DNA of 64,000 nucleotides from Chthonomonas sp. UBA2785 (GTDB lineage Bacteria > Armatimonadota > Fimbriimonadia > Fimbriimonadales > Fimbriimonadaceae), in the NCBI GenBank assembly GCA_002352215.1, contig DEIB01000005.1:1-64000 (forward strand), in the 5' to 3' direction. Each line of letters opens with the position of its first letter. Position 1 is the first letter of the stretch. The position numbers were made by a program, and so were the translations under genes. The notes below the pieces were generated by a model, which was not told the DNA's origin, made no database searches, and saw nothing but the letters and a program-made list of their open reading frames with translations. Positions 58,250 through 64,000 of this stretch are shown here, in pieces.

Positions 58250-60346
58250 ATGGCACGCCGCCCCGTTCAACTCTCCGATCTCCGTCGGATCGAAGTCCTG
58301 AGTGACCCTCAGTTTTCGCCGTGTGGGGAGCAGATCTTGTTCGCCAAGAAGCGGATCGGAGAGAAGAACCGGGCGGAGGTCAACCTCTTCGTTGTGCCGA
58401 CGGCGGGGGGAGCCATGCGTGCTCTCACGCGCGGCAAGGATGGCAATGGCCACGGGCGGTGGTCGCCCGGCGGGCAGCAGATCGCCTTCCTCAGCGGCCG
58501 CGAAGAGGGCCTGGGCCAGATTTTCTTGCTGAACCTGGCCGGGGGCGACCCGGAGCCGCTCACCAAGCTGGAAGAGGGCCGCATTGCGGGCTTCAAGTGG
58601 TCGCCGGACGGGGCCCACATTGCTTTCCTCTACCGGCCCACCGAAGCCGCCCACACCAAGGCCGAATCCAAGCGCCGCACCGAGGCGGGCGAGAGCGATG
58701 CCCCCTGGGCCACCGACCACTACTGGTACCGGCTGGATGGGGACGGCTACTTTGGGTCGGCCCGGTATGCGCTGTACGTGGTGGAAGTCGCCACGGGCAA
58801 GACGCGGATGATTTTTGACGACGATCCGCTCGGGCAGATTGATTTTGATTGGCTCCCCGGCGGCCAGGAGTTGGTGGTGAGTGCCTCGCGGTGCCCCCGG
58901 CCCCTGTTTGACCCCGCCGATGACCGCCTCTTCCGCGTGACGCTGAGCGGCAAGGCTACGGAAATCCCGGGCCTCCCCCGGGCCAGTCGGGGCGACCTGA
59001 GCGTGAGTCCCGATGGGCAGTGGGTGGCCAGCCTGGGCCGCCAGAACCCCGAAGGCGGCTGGGGCACTGAGAACTCGCAGGTGCTGCTGGCACCGCTGGC
59101 GGGGGGATCGGAGCGGGTGCTGACCGCCGACTTTGATTGCTGCCTCACCGGCTCCACCCTCAGTGACACTGAAGCCGATGGCCCCTCGGCGCTCACTTGG
59201 AGCCCGGACGGCACGGCCCTCTATGTGAAGGTGCCGATGCACGGCGAGGTGCAGGTGGCCCGTGTGGACGTGGCCAAAGCCACCGTGAAGGTGCTGACCA
59301 AGGGCGAGCACGTGCTGGGCCTTGGCAGCCTAGACGCCGAGGGCAAGCGCATGGCCATCACCATCGGTGACCCGGTGCGCCCGGCCGAAGTGGGGGTGGT
59401 GGAGCTAAAGAGCGGCAAGATCACGACGCTGACGAATGTCCACGAGGCCTTGCAGAAGGAAGTGGACATCAAGGCCCCGACCACGCACTGGGTGCCCAGC
59501 ACCGACGGCGTGAAGGTGCAGACCTGGGTGATTCGAGGGCGGGAGAAGGTCTCCCCGGCGGTGATCGAAATCCACGGTGGCCCGCACACGCAGTACGGCT
59601 GCGCGTTCTTCTTTGAGTTCCAGCTGCTGGCGGCGCAGGGTTATACCGTGGTCTACAGCAACCCGCGCGGTAGCAAGGGGTACAGCGAGGCCTTCTGCGC
59701 GGCCATCCGCAACGACTGGGGCAACAAGGATTGGGATGACCTGCAGGCAGTGACCAAGTTCATCCAGAGCGACCCGCTGGTGGATGCCACCCGCATCGGT
59801 GTGATGGGGGGCAGCTACGGCGGCTATCTCACCAACTGGGCGGTGGGGCACGCTTCGGATTACTGCGCCGCCATCACCGACCGGTGCGTGAGCAACTGGG
59901 TGAGCGGGGCGGGCAACAGCGACGTCCCGCTGAACCGCGATGACTACTTCGGGGGGCGGTTTTACGCCGGGTACGCCCAACTCGAAAAATTGTGGCAGCA
60001 ATCCCCCATTGCTTACTTTGACCAGGTGAAGACGCCGATGCTGGTGATCCACAGCGAGGGCGACCTGCGCTGCAACATCGAGCAAGGCGAGCAAGTCTTC
60101 ATGGCGTTACAGGCGCAGGGCATCCCCTCCCGGTTTGTGCGATACCCGCGCAACACCAGCCACGGGATGAGTCGCAATGGCCCGATTGATATGCGCGAGC
60201 ACCGCCTGACTGAGATCGTGACCTGGTGGGAGCGTTACCTTTCTAAGCCGGCGAAGGTCAAGAAGGAAAAGAACAAGAAAGCGAAGTCGGATGCAGGTTC
60301 TGCGAAGAAGAGCGGCAAGGGTAGCAAGCGCGGCACATTGGGATAA
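58250..60346 (+). CDS. S9 family acylaminoacyl peptidase-like
   Basis: A 698-residue serine peptidase without a signal peptide, so cytosolic. N-terminal beta propeller (about 1-420, with repeated WSPDG-type strands: GRWSPGGQQIAFLSGR, KWSPDGAHIAFLYR, TWSPDGTALYV). C-terminal alpha/beta hydrolase with Ser522 (GGSYGGY), Asp605 (HSEGDLRC) and His638 (NTSHGMS). The layout is that of acylaminoacyl peptidase/oligopeptidases. The last 30 residues are Lys/Ser/Gly-rich (KKEKNKKAKSDAG), an unusual basic tail. ATG 58250 follows a CAGAAT box that overlaps the DoxX gene. Confidence 0.9.
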   Translation: MARRPVQLSDLRRIEVLSDPQFSPCGEQILFAKKRIGEKNRAEVNLFVVPTAGGAMRALTRGKDGNGHGRWSPGGQQIAFLSGREEGLGQIFLLNLAGGDPEPLTKLEEGRIAGFKWSPDGAHIAFLYRPTEAAHTKAESKRRTEAGESDAPWATDHYWYRLDGDGYFGSARYALYVVEVATGKTRMIFDDDPLGQIDFDWLPGGQELVVSASRCPRPLFDPADDRLFRVTLSGKATEIPGLPRASRGDLSVSPDGQWVASLGRQNPEGGWGTENSQVLLAPLAGGSERVLTADFDCCLTGSTLSDTEADGPSALTWSPDGTALYVKVPMHGEVQVARVDVAKATVKVLTKGEHVLGLGSLDAEGKRMAITIGDPVRPAEVGVVELKSGKITTLTNVHEALQKEVDIKAPTTHWVPSTDGVKVQTWVIRGREKVSPAVIEIHGGPHTQYGCAFFFEFQLLAAQGYTVVYSNPRGSKGYSEAFCAAIRNDWGNKDWDDLQAVTKFIQSDPLVDATRIGVMGGSYGGYLTNWAVGHASDYCAAITDRCVSNWVSGAGNSDVPLNRDDYFGGRFYAGYAQLEKLWQQSPIAYFDQVKTPMLVIHSEGDLRCNIEQGEQVFMALQAQGIPSRFVRYPRNTSHGMSRNGPIDMREHRLTEIVTWWERYLSKPAKVKKEKNKKAKSDAGSAKKSGKGSKRGTLG

Positions 60347-60372
60347 TGTTCGTGCATCAATGAATATTCGTG

Positions 60373-60378
60373 TATAGT
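60373..60378 (+). promoter_or_regulatory. Possible -10 box TATAGT in an AT-rich stretch
   Basis: The AT-rich 60347-60395 stretch contains TATAGT and TATAAG. If it drives the gene at 60493 the leader is about 108 nt, long for this genome. Confidence 0.35.
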
Positions 60379-60492
60379 TATAAGCATAGATTCCACTTTG
60401 GTCGCACTTCGGGCGGGAATCGTTGGAATCGCATACGCGGACCTTACGATGGGTTCGCCCGGGGAGAGGCATGAATACAGACAGGCGGGTGG

Positions 60493-61755
60493 ATGGGGCC
60501 ACATCAAGATAAGGGGAGGTCAACTCTCGTCTGGGATTGGTTACAAGAATGCCAGTCGATCGTTGACACGTGGCAGTCCCAAGTTCCTCTTCTCGGGCCG
60601 CCAGGCTCTAAGACCAAGGAACAGTTATGCCACCCCGAACGGGGCCGCCCCTTTGTGCAACTCACGCTGAGCCGTGCGGTGGCGCTTAAGTTTGCCGAAC
60701 AGGCCGGGGCTTTGCCGGCAGGCTTCGGCGCTGACTTTGTCCAACGCCACGGCCCGAGCCGCGATGGATCGTACACGCTGGGGCAACGGTGGGCACAGCT
60801 GTTGCAGCGAGTGATCACCGAGCCCTCCCTCCACCTCCGCAAGCGGTGGGAGCCCGAGTTTGGGCGCTTGCCCTACCTTGGGGACGCCATCTTCAAGCCG
60901 AATGCAGAAGAAGAGGGTTTCGACCCGGTTCGCGGCTCTGTCCGCGTGCCTGATGGCTTGCTGATTGCCATCTTGGGTGAGGAAGGTGTACTCAATCGGT
61001 TCCCCCTTGCTCTGCACGCCCCGCCCGGCCAGGACGCGATCACTCCCGAGCAGTATGGTTACGCGTGCGGGCTGATCCCCGAGTTGGTAGCGGACAAAGG
61101 CTCCCGCGAGAACCCCTTTATGGTGGAAAGCGAGGAAGAAGCGCTGCGCCTGCGCCTTTGGTGGCTGCTTATGGACTGGAAGCGCAACGGAGTGCGCCCC
61201 GTCGCGGATTTGTGGGACGTCGTGCGCGTAACCGCAAGTTTGAGTCCGGTGGTGCCGCCAGAAGGGCAAGTCTGTGAGTGGAAGACGAGCTTCCGTACGC
61301 ATCGTATGACTCGCCAGCGCCTGGCGAAAATTGAAGAGGCATCGCTCCGAACGATCGCGGCATTCCTGAACGCCGACGGGGGCACGCTCTACATCGGGGT
61401 GAATCCCGAAGGGCGCGTCGTCGGAATCGGACATGAATGGCCCCTCTTGGCGGGACCGGAGACGCGAGAACAGGCCCAGAGTACGGTTCTCGACATCATT
61501 CATCAAGCCCTGGATCCTGCGCCCATCGGGTATCTCGGCGTCTCAGTGGAAACCGCTCCCGGCGGGCAGGCCTATCTCAAAATTCAGGTCAGGGCGCGAG
61601 CGGGGGTGACTTACTTGCGCGTAAGCGGAGTACGGCCCGGCGCCGAGGACGAGGTTTATGTGCGCGAAGGGCTTCGCTCCCTCAAGCTTGAGGGCAAGAT
61701 GCGCGATCAGTTCATTGTGGATCGGCACCGGCAGGCCCCGTTGGTCGATATCTAA
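60493..61755 (+). CDS. AlbA_2 / Schlafen-like domain protein
   Basis: A 420-residue protein. The C-terminal part (about 255-410) is an AlbA_2/Schlafen-type domain, formerly called divergent AAA_4: CEWKTSFRTHRMTRQRLAKI, AAFLNADGGTLYIGVNPEGRVVGI and LDPAPIGYLGVSVETAPGGQAYLKIQV. The N-terminal 240 residues (TLSRAVALKFAEQAGALPAGFGADF, YACGLIPELVADKGSRENPF) match nothing I recognise. Such proteins occur in transcription-regulator and phage-defence contexts; the Schlafen fold includes tRNA nucleases. The start ATG 60493 is uncertain; a better ribosome-binding site (AAGGGGAGG, 60510-60518) lies within the frame, but no usual start codon follows it. Confidence 0.65.
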   Translation: MGPHQDKGRSTLVWDWLQECQSIVDTWQSQVPLLGPPGSKTKEQLCHPERGRPFVQLTLSRAVALKFAEQAGALPAGFGADFVQRHGPSRDGSYTLGQRWAQLLQRVITEPSLHLRKRWEPEFGRLPYLGDAIFKPNAEEEGFDPVRGSVRVPDGLLIAILGEEGVLNRFPLALHAPPGQDAITPEQYGYACGLIPELVADKGSRENPFMVESEEEALRLRLWWLLMDWKRNGVRPVADLWDVVRVTASLSPVVPPEGQVCEWKTSFRTHRMTRQRLAKIEEASLRTIAAFLNADGGTLYIGVNPEGRVVGIGHEWPLLAGPETREQAQSTVLDIIHQALDPAPIGYLGVSVETAPGGQAYLKIQVRARAGVTYLRVSGVRPGAEDEVYVREGLRSLKLEGKMRDQFIVDRHRQAPLVDI

Positions 61756-61771
61756 CGGCCCGGCGCCTGAC

Positions 61772-61777
61772 TAAACT
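61772..61777 (+). promoter_or_regulatory. -10 box TAAACT of a leaderless promoter
   Basis: TAAACT ends 5 nt before ATG 61783. Confidence 0.45.
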
Positions 61778-61782
61778 AAGTC

Positions 61783-62346
61783 ATGGATCGCGACCAGGCC
61801 CTGCGCCTGATGACCGAATGGACGCCTTCGGAATCTCTCCAGCGCCACATGCTGTGCGTGGAAGCCTGCCTGCGGGGCTACGCGGCTGCCCGGGGCGAAG
61901 ATGTGGAGCTATGGGGCCGGGCGGGCTTGCTGCACGACTTTGATTACGAACGCCACCCGGATGACCACCCGCTGCCGGGCTTGGCGTTGCTCGAAGCCCT
62001 GGGCGAGGACCCCGCCCTGATCCAAGCGGTGGCCGCGCACTACGAGGCAAAAACGGGGGTGGCCCCCACTTCCGATCTCGACAAGCACCTGTTTGCGTGC
62101 GATGAGCTGAGCGGGTTCGTGGTGGCGTGCGTCTACGTGCGGCCGTCCAAGTCCGTGCTCGACCTCGAGGTCAAGAGCGTGCGTAAGAAGCTGAAAACGC
62201 CCGCCTTTGCCGCCGCCGTCTCGCGGGATGACATTGAGCAGGGTGCCGCGATGATCGGCCTGGACCTGGACGAGCACATTGGCAACGTCATTCGGTTCCT
62301 GCAAGCCGAAGCCGAGAGCCTTGGCCTCGCCGGGGCTACCCCTTAG
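61783..62346 (+). CDS. HD domain phosphohydrolase-like protein
   Basis: A 187-residue helical protein with the HD metal site: LQRHMLCVEACLRGYAAARG, then GRAGLLHDFDYERHPDDHPLPG, with His-Asp of the HD pair, and AVAAHYEA as the second His. The length and layout match stand-alone HD hydrolases of unknown substrate (nucleotide or phosphoester). The stop overlaps the stop of the convergent DinB gene by 4 bp. Confidence 0.82.
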   Translation: MDRDQALRLMTEWTPSESLQRHMLCVEACLRGYAAARGEDVELWGRAGLLHDFDYERHPDDHPLPGLALLEALGEDPALIQAVAAHYEAKTGVAPTSDLDKHLFACDELSGFVVACVYVRPSKSVLDLEVKSVRKKLKTPAFAAAVSRDDIEQGAAMIGLDLDEHIGNVIRFLQAEAESLGLAGATP

Positions 62347-62810
62347 CGCGCGAGCTCGGCCTGATAATCCAGTAGTTGTTGTATGTGATAAAGATCGTGG
62401 CCGGCCAGCATCACGCAGTGAACCCACACCGAAATCGGGCCGAACGCGGGATGCAGGTAGGTGCGGTCCATTTCTTCGGCGCTGAGTGACCGGACACGCG
62501 CCACAAAATCGGCTCGCCGCTGAACGTACATCGCCAGCGACTGCTCGACATCCCAAGTGGCGTAGTTCTGCTCGGCGGCTCGCTCGCCTTCATCCATCGC
62601 TTGTACTGCCCCTTCGGCTTGGGCCTGGCCGTGTTCGGCGCGTGCGCGCCAGATCTCTTCCCAGTCGGCGAGATGCGCCACCACCTCTCGCACGGTGAAC
62701 CGGTCGGAGTCAAACTCCTTGTCGTAATCCTTCGCCTGGAACTGCCGCAACAAGGTGGAGACCACCGACGGCCCCGACGCTAAGCCTTCGAGCAAATAGG
62801 GAGTTTGCAT
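62343..62810 (-). CDS. DinB family protein
   Basis: A 155-residue four-helix-bundle protein of the DinB superfamily. The metal-binding His pattern is seen: TVREVVAHLADWEEIWRARAEHG for the first, and VHCVMLAGHDLYHIQQLLDYQ for the last pair. Characterised members are thiol transferases or hydrolases. Spacing of 5 bp from the redoxin gene upstream suggests one operon, perhaps for thiol or oxidative stress. This is a second DinB-like gene in the window (cf. 24724). Confidence 0.85.
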   Translation of the reverse strand: MQTPYLLEGLASGPSVVSTLLRQFQAKDYDKEFDSDRFTVREVVAHLADWEEIWRARAEHGQAQAEGAVQAMDEGERAAEQNYATWDVEQSLAMYVQRRADFVARVRSLSAEEMDRTYLHPAFGPISVWVHCVMLAGHDLYHIQQLLDYQAELAR

Positions 62811-62815
62811 GGCTT

Positions 62816-63523
62816 TTACTTGTTCGGATCCCAGCCAATGGGCATGCCGTAGAAGCAGCCGCTGGTCGGCTCTTCCGGGGCCATCGTGAGGTCAAGTGAT
62901 GTGCGTTCCAGACCGCTCAGCTTGGCCAGTTCATCGTTGATCTCGCTCAGGATCTGCTTGCTGTAGCCCGGCCATTGCCGGATGATCGTTCCGTCTTTGG
63001 CCACCAACGTTGAATACACCGATTGCTCGGTGCCCAGCGCCTCGAAGATCTTGGTTTCCTTGGGGCTGCACAGCACGGGGAACTCCATCAGCAGGCTTTC
63101 CTTAAAGACCTTGGCGACTTTTTCGTCCGCATCCATCACCCCGTAAAAGCCAACCTTGGCACCGTAGTGGTCATAAAGATCATTGAAGTAATGCTGCGAT
63201 TCTAGGTTGCATGGGCATCCATCCTTGATGCCTAAAAACAGCGTCGGCTTCTCCGCCAAAATCGCCGAAACTTGCACCGGTTTGCCCGTGTCATCGGGCA
63301 GGGTCATGTCGGCCAGCTTCTGCCCATCCATAGCGGCGGCCCGCTTCTTCATGTCGTCCGTAACGGGGTGGCGCGGCGAACCGTAGGAGTTGGCGGCGCT
63401 GCTAACGATCTCCGCGACTGGTTCCCCGTCGGCCGTCGGGCGCGGGGCGCTCACCACGTTGTAGACCAGTACGCCCCCGGTCGCCACCACAGAGGCGACG
63501 AGGACCCAGGTGGGAATCCGCAT
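62816..63523 (-). CDS. Membrane-anchored redoxin / AhpC-TSA-like protein
   Basis: A 235-residue protein with an N-terminal membrane anchor (TWVLVASVVATGGVLVYNVV) and an extracytoplasmic thioredoxin-fold domain. PTLFLGIKDGCPCNLESQHYFNDLY has a Cys-Pro-Cys in the peroxiredoxin position, and GVMDADEKVAKVFKE and FPVLCSPKETKI continue the fold. The C-terminal Cys (SGCFYGM) could be a resolving residue. It is the first gene of a pair with DinB. ATG 63523 is preceded by CACACT 5 nt upstream, a weak -10 box. Confidence 0.8.
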   Translation of the reverse strand: MRIPTWVLVASVVATGGVLVYNVVSAPRPTADGEPVAEIVSSAANSYGSPRHPVTDDMKKRAAAMDGQKLADMTLPDDTGKPVQVSAILAEKPTLFLGIKDGCPCNLESQHYFNDLYDHYGAKVGFYGVMDADEKVAKVFKESLLMEFPVLCSPKETKIFEALGTEQSVYSTLVAKDGTIIRQWPGYSKQILSEINDELAKLSGLERTSLDLTMAPEEPTSGCFYGMPIGWDPNK

Positions 63524-63623
63524 AACTTAGTGTGGCGTAACCCTCTCATCCGACCTGGTCCGGGAGGGTCATGCTCCCCATATCCGCCGGGTTCGTTGGG
63601 CCCCGATTTTGTAGCCAGAACGG

Positions 63624-63629
63624 TACAAT
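63624..63629 (+). promoter_or_regulatory. -10 box TACAAT of a leaderless promoter
   Basis: TACAAT ends 6 nt before ATG 63636 of lipA. Confidence 0.6.
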
Positions 63630-63635
63630 ATCCGC

Positions 63636-64000
63636 ATGTCCCAACGTCTGCCCGAGTGGCTGACGATCCGCCTGCCTCGACCCGATTCCATCAAGGAAGT
63701 CGAGCAGATGATGCGGACCAAAAATCTGCACACCGTGTGCGAAAGTGCGCGCTGCCCCAACCTGCCCGAATGTTGGAGCAAGAAGACTGCCACGTTCATG
63801 ATTCTGGGGGATACCTGCACGCGCAGCTGTGGGTTCTGCGCCATCAAGGTCGGTCGTGGTCTGGAAGTCGATCCGTTCGAGCCGTTCCACATCGCGCAGA
63901 CCACCAAGACCATGGGCATGAAGCACGTGGTGGTGACCAGCGTGGCCCGCGACGACCTGCCCGACCAGGGTGCCGAGCAGTTCGCCAAGACCATTAAGCA
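63636..64000 (+). CDS. lipA: Lipoyl synthase, N-terminal part (cut by the window edge)
   Basis: Radical SAM enzyme inserting two sulfurs into octanoyl-lipoyl domains. The first 121 residues are visible. The auxiliary cluster ligands are Cys35, Cys40 and Cys46 (VCESARCPNLPECW), and the radical SAM ligands are Cys61, Cys65 and Cys68 (DTCTRSCGFC). The frame continues to the edge without a stop. The start is leaderless. Confidence 0.96.
   Translation, partial: MSQRLPEWLTIRLPRPDSIKEVEQMMRTKNLHTVCESARCPNLPECWSKKTATFMILGDTCTRSCGFCAIKVGRGLEVDPFEPFHIAQTTKTMGMKHVVVTSVARDDLPDQGAEQFAKTIK

Noticed and set aside
60471..60512. Thirteen-codon leader peptide before the AlbA_2 gene
   Set aside because: It has a possible ribosome-binding site, but nothing in its sequence (no repeated regulatory codons) or position supports attenuation; kept only as part of a finding.

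Overview
The window is GC-rich bacterial chromosome with dense, mostly single-domain genes. Several features point to Armatimonadota, probably the Fimbriimonadia. Five secreted proteins end in a PEP-CTERM-like tail of the form PEPA[T/S]M[V/I]ALGAGLLA followed by RRRR. There is a type II pseudopilin of the [24 protein letters not shown] type that continues into [12 protein letters not shown] and TTG starts are frequent, and many genes have a -10 box (TANNNT) only 5-8 nt before the start codon, which implies leaderless mRNAs. The phylum assignment is inference from these hallmarks. No rRNA, tRNA or CRISPR was seen, and no stretch over 300 bp lacks a gene.

Layout. 1-8 kb: a partial gene, a CBS-GGDEF protein, aconitase, a membrane protein, an AmpG-like MFS permease, a YHS protein and a DUF1801 protein. 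8-13 kb: an S9 peptidase carrying a VHL-like beta domain, two paralogous PEP-CTERM proteins and a DedA protein. 13-20 kb: GDP-fucose synthesis (gmd, fcl), an MsbA-like ABC exporter, CcmC with a CcmD-like protein, an M42 aminopeptidase and a PEP-CTERM EEP-fold hydrolase. 20-25 kb: a pseudopilin with a small lipoprotein, then a sulfur module (TSUP exporter, rhodanese-DUF2892, MBL-rhodanese). 25-32 kb: DinB, slipin, a low-GC nuclease-like gene flanked by direct copies of the priA 3' end, priA, and a fused ABC solute-binding/permease protein. 32-42 kb: two more PEP-CTERM paralogs, recA-recX-rny-ymdB, a PKD-like secreted protein, cdsA, an ABC ATPase gene containing two perfect parS sites, and valS.

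42-64 kb: a leftward cluster (recF, dciA/DUF721, a ComEC channel gene and a separate ComEC-type MBL gene, with an RDD gene upstream), then rightward DUF58, acyl-CoA synthetase, and an enolase-superfamily plus DUF1611 pair (probable dgcA-dgcN). These are followed by an AAA_14/DUF4143 ATPase, NlpC/P60, purQ-purS, a NodB-like protein, hisG, DoxX, a second S9 peptidase, an AlbA_2/Schlafen-like protein, an HD protein, DinB, a redoxin and the start of lipA.

The most unusual points are: (1) the single-gene nuclease-like insertion that duplicates the priA tail with synonymous differences; (2) widespread leaderless promoters, including a 30-bp divergent intergenic holding two; (3) parS sites about 6 kb from recF-dciA, suggesting an origin-proximal region; (4) a repeated 22-bp upstream element shared by two sulfur genes; (5) an ABC importer in which the binding protein is fused to its permease; (6) an RNase Y without a membrane anchor.
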